DNA of 64,000 nt, taken from positions 1 through 64,000 of the forward strand of contig NZ_BNBI01000014.1 in assembly GCF_014655295.1 (NCBI RefSeq), written 5' to 3'. The stretch is from Streptomyces fumanus. GTDB taxonomy: Bacteria > Actinomycetota > Actinomycetes > Streptomycetales > Streptomycetaceae. Under the pieces are notes generated by a model, which was given only the letters and a program-made list of their open reading frames with translations, was not told where the DNA came from and searched no databases. This document shows positions 16,501 through 28,500 of the stretch, one piece after another. How positions within the stretch are numbered: the first letter of the stretch is position 1; every line of letters starts with the position of its first letter. The translations under genes and the position numbers were made by a program.

Positions 16501-19500
16501 CGTGCACGGTGTGGAGGGTCAGGTCGTACAGGTGAGCGGCGATCAGCGGGGCGAGGTCGCCGGCGATGGTGTCCCACTGTCCGGGCGTGCTCATCGACCG
16601 GGCGATGCCGAGCCAGTCCGCGGCCGCCGGCCGGTGGCCCTGCGCCCGGTCGGCGAGTTGATGCCGGACCGTGGCGTGCAGGCCGGGGACGTGGTCGAGC
16701 AGCTCTCCCCCGGGAGCACCGGTCCCCCGGTCCCACAGCGGTTTGGCCAGCAGGAAGCGGACCTGCGCCGGGGTGAGGGGCAGGCCGTTGCGGGTCAGGC
16801 CGACCACCGCGATCAGCGAGTGGAAGAAGCAGTCACCGTCCGCCGGGACGTCCGCCACCCGCAGGCCGCGTTCGGCCGCCGCCGTCACGGTCACGGCGTC
16901 CGGCCCGGAGCCGGAAAGCCTCCCGGACGATTCCGTCCGTACGACCTCCTGATGACCGTACGCGGAGGGGCCGAGCGGCTGTCCTTCGGCCGGATCGGTC
17001 GGGTAGGCGTTCATCCACAGGTCCGCCGAGGGATCGTCCCAGGCCGGGATCGAGCCCGTCGGGTCGTGGAACGGCTCGAACTCGACCGTGAGCGGGGGGA
17101 AGGGGGCGCCGTTCTCCGCGACGGCCACCTGTCCGCCTGCGGAATCCCCCGCCGTTCCCGGCGTCTCCTCGGGCGCGGCGATCACGTAGTACCCCGAATC
17201 CAGTCGCGCCAGCGGGATCCCTACGGCACCGAGCAGCTCGGCGTCACGTGGCGTGAGGTGTTTCCTCACCGTGGCCCAGCGGGCCAGGAGCTCGCCGACG
17301 GGCAGTGGCTCCCGCGACCCCGGCCTGCGCACGGAGGCGTGCCGCGGGGGGAAGACGGTGCGGCGGTCCTCGCCCGTGCCGGCGCCGCCGGCACGCCACG
17401 CGTCGACGGCGCCGGCCATCGCCTCCACACTCAGCGGCGCGTGGTCGTCGGACGGCGGACGCACGATGACGTACCCACCGGAAGCCGCTTCCCGGAACGG
17501 AATGCCGACCGCCGACAACGTCGCCCGGTCGGCGGCGCCGAAGAGCCGTCCGCCGCGCACCCATCTGTCCAGGATCGAGCCGAAGTACACCGTCTTCCCC
17601 GACCCGGGGACGACCACCTTCGCCTCCCGGGGAGGCACGAGGTGATCACGTACCAGTCCCTTGTCCGCGCCCTCCTCACGCCACGCCCTGACAGCCTCCG
17701 CCATGGAGTCGACGGTCCACCGCGTGAGCGCCGGGGGACGGATCACGACGTGTTCCCCGGGGGAGACCTGCTGCAGGGTGAGCCCGATGGCCGACAGCGC
17801 GGCGGCTTCCTCCTGACCGAACCTCTTCTTCCCGGCGTACAGGTTCTGCAGGGCGTGTCCCACGCCGACCTCCTGCCCCGTGCCGGGGAGCACCGTCTTG
17901 TCCTGGGAGCCCGGCAGGCTGCCGCTGCGGTCCTCTCCCAGTCCGTCCCCGTCCCGCCGCCACGCCCGCACGGCCTCGATGAACAGGTCCGTCGTCCAGT
18001 AGGTGTGCGCCGACCATCTCGCGTCGCGCCCCGTCCCGACGCGCGGGGCCGCCGTGGGAACGTCGTTCGCCGGCCGCGTGCGGGGAACCACCGGCCGGCG
18101 GGGGACCGCCTGGGTTCGCGGCACCGGCTCCCCGGACGGACCGTGGTAGTCCTGTGCCTCGGCGAGGACCAGCTTCCCCGAGGGCAGGGTGCGGGTGCGG
18201 ACGCCGAGCCCGGCCAGCGCGTGTCCTTCCTCCGGCGAGAACCCCTTCTCCAGCCGGATCCAGGTGTCGACGATCTCCCTGACGTCGATGCGCATGTCCG
18301 TGCCGGGGATCTCGATCACGCTGGTCGCCGGCGGCCACGCGCGGTCGCGGTCCTCGGACGCCGCGCGCCACCGCGTGAGGGCACTGGTCACCTGGTCCAC
18401 CGTCCACGGATACGACCTCAGCGCCGCTCGGTTGGTCTGCTGCCGTCGCACTTCCGGCGCGTCGATCAGGTACTCGCCCTGCGGCAACTGCCGGAGCGGG
18501 ATCCCCTCCGCCCGGAACGCGGCGAGCTGGTCCTCCCGCAGCACCTCGCCGCGCTTGAACCAGTGGGCGAAACCGAGCCCGAGCGCCACCCTCCCGGTGA
18601 AACCCGGCAGCAGGACGGTGGCATCGCGCGGAGGGAAGGCGTCGCCGCGGTCCTCGCCGAGCGCCGGGCCTTCCGCACGCCATGCCCTGAACGCGCGCAG
18701 GAGCTGCCCGGCCGTCCATACGATGCGGACCACCGAAGGACCGGCATCGGCGGGAGCCTCCTCCTGGGGCGCACCACGAGACGCGCCGCCGCGCGGGCCG
18801 GAGGAGGAGCCGCGCACGGTCGGGTCCGCCGCGACGAGCCGGTCGGCGAGATCCTCCACCGACGCGCGCACCGACGCCTCCTGAGGGCGCGGGCGGAATC
18901 CGGCCGGTACGACGTCGCCGCCGGGCGCGTCGCCCGAGCCGGCCCGGGACGCGGACGGCACCGGTGCCGCGCCGTCGCGCGCCGCCGTGTCCGGACCCGA
19001 GGCGGGCTCCGGCTCCTCGTCCCTCGCGTGGGCGTCGCCGAGGACGCCCATCAGGTCGGCGCCCAGCCGCAAGGTGGGGAAGCGCACCGCGTCGGGACCC
19101 TGCTGCGGGCCCTGAAGGACCCGGTCCAGGAGGGTGCCGTGGGCGTCCAGGTCCAGTGACCACACGGTGCCCGCCACGCTCGGGGCACCGTCCAGCCGGG
19201 TGCGGGAGCGGGCGTCCAGCCACTCGACGCGGCCCCGCAGATTCACCGCGTAGAGCTGGACCCGCGACTCCTCACCGTCGATCAGGACCAGGGACCTGGC
19301 CCCCGCGCCGGCCGCCCGCAGCAGCCCCTCCAGCGCCGGCAGGGCATCCTGCCCGGTGGCCGGCCAGCGTCGGAAGGCGTCCCCGACGCGGTCCCGGTCG
19401 GCGGCCGTGAGCGCGGGTTCCGCCGCACGGCCGGTGGCCGGGGGAGCGGTGTCCGCGGTCCGGGGAGGGGTGGCACCGGCGTCCGCGGTCCGGCGAGTGG

Positions 19501-22500
19501 TGGGACCCGCGGACGTGTCCGGGCCGGCACCGGGCGGCCGTACGCCGTCCACCGCCGGCGCGGCGGGCCGGGCTGACGCCGTGGCGGGGGACGCCGTCGC
19601 CGTATCGGTGCCCGGAAGGCCGGTGTCGTCCCGGTCGGAGGGGGTGACCAGGTGGCTGCGCAGGACGCCGTCGAGGCCCCGGACGCGCAGCCGTACCGGA
19701 CGGCCCAGTTCCCGGGCGATGCCGCGGACCAGGGAGCCGGTCGACAGGGCGGGCAGGGACGCGGCCGTGGGGAGTACGACCGGACCGGCGGACGGGGTGC
19801 CGGCCGACAGCGCGTCGTGGTGGCGGTCGACCTCGGCCACGATCGCGTGGACGGCCCCCTCGGTCACCGTCCGCCCGTCGACCTGCTGCCGGGCCAGCTC
19901 CGTCCGGTACCGGGCGAGGGCCGCGCGGGCCTCCCGGCCCGGTCCGGCGGCATGGTCGCCGGCCAGGCGGGCGCCGAGGGCGTCCACCGCCCAGCGCAGC
20001 ACGTCCCGGTGGACGCGCCGGAGCAGCGCCGTGCGGTCCAGGTGGAAGGTGACCGTCTCCGGCGTGCCGTCCGTCCCCGCCGAGATCGTGCGGGCCACGG
20101 CCTGGTGCAGCCTGTGCGCACCGGCGCCGGGCTCGCGCGCGGCGTCGGCCAGCAGCCCGGCCAGGTCGAAGGAGGGGGACGCAGTGCGGTGCGCGGCCGC
20201 CGGGCGGGCGTCGCCGGCGGGATCGGGTACCTGCCGGTGCCGGGCACGCAGCTCCTCGACCTCCGACTGGAACAGCTCCGCGTACACGTCACCGGTGAAG
20301 GTCTCGCCGTACAGCGTCTTCTTCCCGGGCCGGCCCGCCGGGCCCAGCAGGGGCCGGGAGTAGGGACGTGCCTCCAGCCGGCCGCGCCAGCGCAGCAGCA
20401 CCGAGTACACCGGGCCCTGCTGCTTGAGGTGCTCCTCGCGCCGCTGGTTCTCGCTGCCCGTGCCGCCCTGGCCGCCCGCCGTGGTCCGGGACGCGCCGGT
20501 GTCCCCGCCCAGGGTGTGCGGGGGGCGCGCGTCGGCCTGTTCCGGTGCCTGGACCACGCCGGAACCCGAGGCGCTCGCGGTGGCGGAGGCCCGCCAGTGG
20601 TCGTCGGCGGCGTTGACCGAGGTGCCCTTCTGGTACTTGCTGTAGCGGCCGGTACCGGTGCCGGCGACCGGGCCGATCACCTCCAGGTCGTACAGGGCGC
20701 CCCGCAGGTACAGGGCGGCCCTGCGCGAGGGGTCGGCCGGGTCGAGCAGGCTGTCCGTCAGCAGCAGGGGCGCGGCCTGCGAGGCCCTGCGCACGTGCTC
20801 GGCCATCTGACGGGGGGTCAGCAGTCGCAGCAGTGCCAGGCTCGCGCGGCTCGTCCCGCCGGCCGCGTGCTCGCCGAAGACGCGGCCCGCCAGCCGCAGC
20901 GCGGCCCGTTCCACGCCGTCCATGGCGACACCGGACACGTACGCGTCGCCGGGCAGCGGCGGCAGCGGGCGCGGGTCGGGAGCCGCCCGCGGTCCGTACA
21001 CGGGGCGGAACTCCGACAGGCCGCGCGGGACCTGGAGGCTGAGCACACCGGTGACGGTGTCGGTGAACGGGGCGGAGCGGGCGGCGTCCAGGGAGCGGTA
21101 CCACCGGACCAGCGGACCGGTCACCGCACCGCCGGGCTTGTTCACGCGCTCGATGCCGATGTCGACGCGGAACCGGTACGTGACCAGCCGGGTGCCGTCC
21201 CAGGCGTACACGGTGCCGATGCCCGTCTCCGTCCCGGCGCGGGTCACGCCCCGGTGCCGGCCCTCGCCCAGGCCCACGGCCCCCGTGCCGGAGGCGTGCG
21301 CGTCACCGCCGCCGAGCCGTCCCGCCGTGAGCGTCTGGGCGGCGTCGCGGGAGGTGCCGACCGCCGAGGACACGGCGCCGTGGGCGTAGTTCTCCAGCCC
21401 CGTTTCGGGCCGGAAGTCGCCGATCTCGGGATCCGACGTCAGGACGGCGCGCAGCCTGATCCGGACGACGTCCGACAGCGCCCAGCCGATGGGGTTGGCC
21501 AGGTGCACGACGTACCCGTCGGGGGAGAGCAGGTCGTCCCACAGGGTCGCCTCCCGGCCGCCGGCCAGCAGGGCCTGCACGGTGTCGAGGCCGCCCTGCA
21601 TCCGGCCGATGCGGCGGCCCCGGCCGTCCCACAGGTCCGGGCCGGCCGTGACCAGCCCGGGGGCGACCGTGGCGAGACCGTCGAGCACGGCGTCCAGCAA
21701 CGGGCGGTCGTCGTAGCGGATCGTGTGCACACCGCTGTGGCCGAGGATGCGGCGGTCCGTGTCCGCGCGGGTGAGGTACTCCGGGAGACCGGTCTCCCGG
21801 GTGCCGGGCGACGGGTCGGCGAGGCCGAGGCCGAACCGCTCGCCGAACGCGGCCCGCACCGCCGGGTCCAGCACGAGCAGCGCCCGCTCGCCGTGGAGCC
21901 CGGCCAGCGCCCGCGCCAGGGTCGCGCGGTCCGCGGTCAGGGCGCCGGGGGCCGGACCGCCCGCGTCCGGGGAACGGGTGCCGGACCCGGGCGACTCGGC
22001 GGCCCAGCGGGTCAGCAGGCCGGCGACGGTGTCGCCGGACAGCCGCAGCTCCCCGCCGTACCAGCGGTTCAGCACGTCGACGAGCTGACGGTCCGGCAGG
22101 GCCAGTTGGCCGGCGGCGTACTGGGCGAGCGCCTCGGGCTCCGGCAGCAGGTACAGCACCGTGCGGCCGGGGACCGCGCGCCGGTCCGTGCCGGCGGTGA
22201 GCGGCCGTGTCTTGCCGGACGTCTCGGTACGGGAGGTCACGGTGAAGTCGACCGTCGAGCGGAAGGCGTAGGCCCGGTTGAAGTCCAGCTCGATCCGCTC
22301 CCGGGCAGCGGTGACGGTACCGCCGGCGGACGTGTTCCACTGCCGGCCGCGCCCGGCGTCCAACCCTCCCTGAAGGGTGCCGGTGCCGCCGGAGTCCAGC
22401 GCGCCGCCCACCGCGACATCGGCCTGCACCCACTTCAGGCCGTGGGACCCCGTGTCGGTGACGCCCGCCTGGTCCAGCCCGAAGCGGATGACACCCATCA

Positions 22501-25500
22501 CGAACGGCTCGTCGGTGGCGCCGGCGAACACGGACGGACCCATCTCGCCCCGTACGTCGAGCGCGGCGAGGGTGTCGCCCAGCCAGCCGGGGTCGAAGAA
22601 CTGGTCGGTGGTGTAGTGCCCGGCGAGCACTTCCGGCAGGTGGGCCATGAGCTGGGTGAGGCCGGTGAAGGCGGACACCTCGGAGTCGGCGTGCCCCTGC
22701 GGGCCGGTCAGGCCGGCCAGCAGCGAGCGGGCGGCCTCGCGCACTCCGCTCGCGTCGAGGTAGTACACGACCGCGCGGTCGAGCACCGTGACCGGGGTGC
22801 TCCCGGAAGCCGGGGCGTCGGCCGGGTCGGTGGCGCCGAGCGGCAGCAGGTGGGTCAGGGCCTCCTGTCCGGACAGCGTGACCGGCCGGGTCACGCGGGT
22901 CCCCGGCCGCAGCCGGCCCCGCACCCCGCTGTGCTGGAGCTCCACCGTGACGGTGTAGTCGCTGGTGAGGGTGAACCGGTCGACGGGACCGTGGTACTCG
23001 GACAGCTTCGGCTGGTTGCTCAGGTGCAGGACGCTCTCCGTGGCGCCCACGGTCCGGTGCAGGTCGAAGCCGGTGCCGGCGCCCTTGAGCTGGTTGGCCT
23101 GCACCTTGAACCGGAAGCCGAGCGCGGCCTTGCGGCTGCCGCCCGCGGACTGGCCGGCGGTGTCCATGCCCATGAACAGGTTGACGACGTGGACCCGGTC
23201 CGTCCGGCCCTCGAACCGGGGCGGCGCCTCCCCGGAGGCCGTCGCCCGGATGGTGACGCGGGCGGCGTCCACGTCGAAGTCGGTCGCGAGAACGCCCCGC
23301 CGCCGGCGCAGGGTGAACGTCAGCCCGTCCTGGTGGATCTCGTCGTAGAACGTCTCCAGGCCGCGCCGGGAGACGAACTTCTCCACCAGTTCCAGGTTGG
23401 CCAGCAAGCTGTCCACCTCGGCGCCGTGGCTGGCGGGGCCGCTCGCGGCGAGCGGCGCGGTGGGGTCCTCGGGCAGGAAGCCCAGCCGGGTCAGCTCGGC
23501 CGACAGCAGTTGGCGCAGTTCGCGGACGGTCCTCTCCGCCACGTCTACCAGGCCCGTGCCGATGCCCCGGCCGAGCGCGACGTGCGCGGGCACATCGAGG
23601 CGGTCGGGGTCGTCCGGGCGGCGCCCGGTGCCGCGCAGCAGGTCCGGCGCGTACGCCACCGTCCGGCCCGCGGGGCCGTCCATGACGGTCACGGGCTCGG
23701 TCACCTCGGTCACGGCGGCGGGCCTCAGCGGCTCGCCGCGCTCCGCCAGGTCCGCCAGGGCCCCGGGATCGGTGAGGGTGCCGAGTTCGCTGACCCGGAG
23801 GCCGTCGTCGGGCGTGGCCCGGCCCGCAACGCCGTCCCGCTCCCCGGCCGCCGGGTCGCCGGCGGCGCCCGCGACGGGGACGCGCAGCGCGGCCTCGTCC
23901 ACCGGGAAGCCGTACGCGAAGGCGTCGGCCTCGCTCATCCGCACCAGGGCCTGTCCGGGGACGGCCCGGGTGGTCCGGGGCCGGGCGCCGCGCGCCGCGA
24001 CCACGGCGGTGAGGCGGAGCCCGACCAGGTGGGCCGAGGTCTCGCCCGCCTCCCGTGACACCAGGACCCGCAGACCGGTGCGGCCCGCGCTCTGCCCCTG
24101 GCTGTTCACGGAGGTCAGCGCGGCCGAGGCGCTGAGCCCCAGCGCCGGGGCGGGCACGCCGGAGGGCAGCGGCAGGAGGCTCAGCTCCACCGACGGCGCC
24201 GTGACCGTGGCGGAGTCGCCCAGCGTGTGACTGCCGCCGGTGCCGTCGATCGCGGTGCGCACCCGCTCCAGCCGCGCCTTGTCGCTGGTGACGCCGACCC
24301 GTTCACCGCGCGAGGTGCGCACGCCGTGCACCTCGACGGTGGCGACCGGCCTGCCGCGCGTGCCGTGCAGGGTGAACCGGTAGCCGTCGCCCGTGCCGAC
24401 CGCCTCGTCCAGATGGGACTCCAGCCGCCACAGCTTGTGCAGCAGCTCCTCGCGCGCGGCGCTGCCCACGGCCAGGCGCAGTCCCTGCCCGGCCAGCGCG
24501 GCGGCGATCTCGTCGAACAGCGCGGGCAGGCCGGTCAGCCCCGACGCGTAGTACACCGGGGGCAGCCGCCGTTCGCGCCCCTCGGTGCCGACGGCGGTGA
24601 GCTGCGGACCGGCGTGGCCGAGATAGTGGTCGGGCACGGCGAGCACCAGCCGGCGGCCGTCCGCCGGCTCCACCGGTACGGGTTCGGTCTCCTCCCAGCG
24701 ACGAGCCGGGTCGGTGCGCAGCCGCACCGTCCAGTGCGCCGCGTAGGCCACCGGTGCGGAGGTGTCCGCCGACACCTCCACCTGGCCGCCCTCGGCGTCA
24801 CTGGTCCTGGTCGTCGCGCGGGCGGAGGCGTTGAGTGTGCCGGCCAGGCCCAGACCGACCTTGACGACCTGGAGCGGGCCGGCGCCCAGGCCGATCCCGG
24901 CCGACAGGGTGAGCGCGCCGCGCAGGGCGGAGGTCGCCCCCGAGTGGCTCTGCACGTGGGCGCCGGTGAGGAACGAGCCGTTGACCGCTCCGACCGTCTC
25001 GAACCGCTGGGCCGCCGGGTCGCGCGGCGCCAGCAGCGGCTGCGGCCCGGCCGCGACGGCCCGGCCCGCGTCCACCGGCCCGGCGGACCCGGTGCCTGTC
25101 CCGGCCCCGGTCTCGCCGGGCGGGGGCACGGCCGTGTCGTCGGCCGCCGGCGCGGTGGCGAGGCCGTCGTAGGAGGCGGCGGGGTGCCGGACCCGGCGCG
25201 GATCACGGGGATCGAGGGTGACCAGGACCTCGGCGCGGCCCAGGGTGAGGAGCACACCGCCGGACACCGGCTCGTCCGGCGCCGGGACCAGACGGGGATA
25301 GGTGCCCAGCAGGACCAGGGCGAGGCGGGTCCACTCGTCCTCCGGCACGCGTGCCACGGCGTCCCCGGCCAGTTCCCTGATCCGGGCGATCACCTCGGGG
25401 ACGCCCGGCAGTTCCGTACGCGGGATGCCGATGGAGCGGGCGGCCGGGTGCACCTCGACCGGTTCGTCCGGCACGGTGTCCGACCGCTCGCCCGCCGGGC

Positions 25501-28500
25501 CGGCCGGGGACGGGCGGGCGCCCCACCGTTCGGACGGCAGGGGCTCGCCCTCGGGGTGCCGCGCGTCGAACAGCCGCAGCCGGCCGTCGGCCGGTCCCGT
25601 GCCGTCCGCCCGCGCGGGGACGACGGTGCCGGCGTCGGCGTCCAGGCGTACGCCCTGGGCGGAGGCGGCGACCGGCAGGCCGAGGGCCTCGGCCAGGGCC
25701 ACCGCGTACGGGCCGGCGTCCGGTGCGGTCAGCAGGGGGGCGTGCAGCGGGGCACGGGCGGCGAGGAGGGCGGCGAGGGCGGCCGGTGCCACCGGTACGC
25801 CGTCGACGACCGGCCGGCCGGCGCGGTACTCGGCGGCGACCACGACGAGGCGCTCCGGCAGCAGAGCGGGCAGCCGTCCGGCGGCCTGTGGGGTGAGACC
25901 GGCCGCCACCGCCGCGCCGCCGGCGCCGGGCAGGACGACCGCGAGCACCCGGCCGCCGGCCTCCAGGACCCGTGACCGTGCCGCCAGGTCCTCGGCGCGG
26001 ACGGTCACGGACACCGTCCCGTCCGCCGGGGCGGCGTGCGGGGCGTTGCTGTCCCGGTCCGGGACAGTGGCCGGTTCGGGCACCTCGGGGACGGTGGGGA
26101 GGGCGGGCTCCCGCGAGGCGCGGCGGCGGGTGGCGGCCGGCTCGGGCACCTCGCTGATGGTGGGCAGCGGGGTCGGGCGCGACACCCGGTCGGACGTACG
26201 GCGAAGGGCATGCTCCGCGCCCGCTCGGCCGCCGGCCGCGGGAACCGCCGCCGGGCGTGCCCCGGCGGGTGCGGACGTCGTGGGCCGGGCGTCCGGCCGG
26301 TCCGGGGCCACAGCGGCGGTACCGGTCCCGAACAGGTGCGGGTACCGCTCCTCCAGGCCGTCGGCCAGCTTCTCGTCCCGCAGCGGAAGCATGGCGACCA
26401 GACCGTCGGGGACGTCGACCTCCAGGGCGCGGGCGGGGCCGCCGACGCCGTGCAGCACGGCGGTGACGTCGAAGCGGTAGAAGCGGAAGTCCCGTACGCC
26501 CTCCTGGTTGTGCTCGTCCGTCTCCGACAGGGCGGAGGTCTGCTTGCCGTCCTCGGACCAGCCGGCCTCGTAAGGCGTCCGGCCAAGCAGCGCGTACTCC
26601 GCGGTCCCGCCCCCGCCGTCCGTGCCGCCGCCCTGGTGGAAGCCCCGGCTGGACCTGACGACGTGCTCGACGCCGTTGTCGTTCTGGGTGTAGCGCCGCC
26701 CCTTGTACGCCACCCGTCCGGCGCCCTCGACCGGTCGTGCCGCCGTGATCCGCAAGCCGACCGTCACCCGGCGATCGCCGACCGCGACCTCGTACGTTCC
26801 CTTGAGCAGGTCCGCGATGCGCGGGCGCATGTGGTGGGCGCTGGTCTCGAACCCGTAGCGCATGCCCTCGGGGGTCAGCAGCCGCGACGCCTCGCCCAGC
26901 CGGGCGAGCGCGCTGTCCGGCGCCGGCGCCCGCGAGGAGCGCAGGGCGGCGATCCCGGCGTGGTCGCGGACCACGGCGGCCGCGGGCACGTCCCAGGGGT
27001 GCAGGTTCGCCAGCAGTGTCTCGTCCGGTGCGTCGAGCACGGCCCGCGACGACGGCACCCAGCGCGCGTTCCGGCCGGTGGGGCGTTCGTGCACCGGTGT
27101 GGGGGAGGGGCTCTCGACGGGAGCCGTCAGATGGTCGGGCACGAGGAACCGGACCTCGCCCGTGACCGTGTCGCTCTCCCGCCAGCTCCAGGGCTGGTGG
27201 CCCAGCCAGAACCGCTGCCAGGCGTCGCCCCGGCCGGCCAGCCGGGCGACCGACCCGGTGAGCATCCCCGTCCCCTGCACCAGCGTGTCGAGGGCCTGGG
27301 GGAGCTGCCGGGTCAGGCCGACCTCGATGTCGAAGACCACCTTGTGCGCGAACTCGTGGGAGCCCTGCTTGTCACGGGTGTTGCCCCGGATGATGGTGAC
27401 CTGCTTCGCCGTGCCGACCTCCGCGGCGCTGCTGCCGGAGACCCGGCCCGCCGCGTAGTCGAGGCCCGCGTGCCCCTGTTCGCCGCTGACGGCGTCGTGC
27501 GTGCCGCCGCGCGCGGTGACGGCCACCCCGGCGCCCGCCGTCCGGCCCCGCTGACGGGTGTCCTTGTCCTCCGTCACGCTCTCCCCGCGCAGCGTGTGCC
27601 TCACCTCCGGGCGCGGCCGGTGGGCGTGGGCGGCCTCCACCGTCCGGATCGCCACCCGCACGGACAGCCGGTGAGTGGTGCCGGCGAAGCCCCGGACCAG
27701 CGTCTGGACGTGCACGCCGTCGAAGAGCTGCGGCATCAGCGGCAGCAGCCCGGCGCTGGTGAACTGGTCCAGGACACCGCGTACCGTCGCCGCGGACGGC
27801 CCGTCGAGGAGGTCGGGGCGGCGGGCGGCGAGGATGCCGGCGATCCGGTCGTGCACGGCGTCGGCCCGCAGCAGCTCGGGGTGGACGCCGGTGACCGGGA
27901 GCCTGCCGTCGACGAGGTAGCCCCGGGTGACCCGCGGCGCGTCCTCCGGCGCGGGCACCGCCGCATCCGGCCGGCCGGGCAGGATGTCGCGCACCCGCTC
28001 CCGGGGCACCTGGAGCAGCATGCCGTCGGTGAGACCGACGTACCGCGTGATCTCCTCCCGGGGCCGGCCGCCGGCCGACCGGCCCAGGACGACCTCGAAC
28101 ACCGGGTCGGTGACGTACACCACCTTGGGACCGGCGTAGGTGGCGCGGGAGATGGCGATCGAGCCCTCGACGTGCTCGTGCTCGGTGAGGAAGGTGCGCC
28201 GGACCGAGCCGGACGCCGCCAGGGTCACCCGTCCGCCCGGCGCGTCACCGCCGTGGTGGCTTCCGTGGTCGCCGTGACCGTCGCTGATCTCGACCTCACC
28301 GCCGGTGTCGGAACCGAACCTGACCTGCGGTCCGAGGGCGGCCTGCGCCTCGACGGACCAGCCGGTCTCCCGCTGCCGGACATGACGGCGTACCGACTGC
28401 TCGTAGTGCTCGATCTCCGTGTCCGTACCGGCCAGTTCCTCCCGGGGCCGGTAGGCGCGCAGCCGGAGCCGGAGCGAGGTGGTGGACCGGCCGTCGGGCG

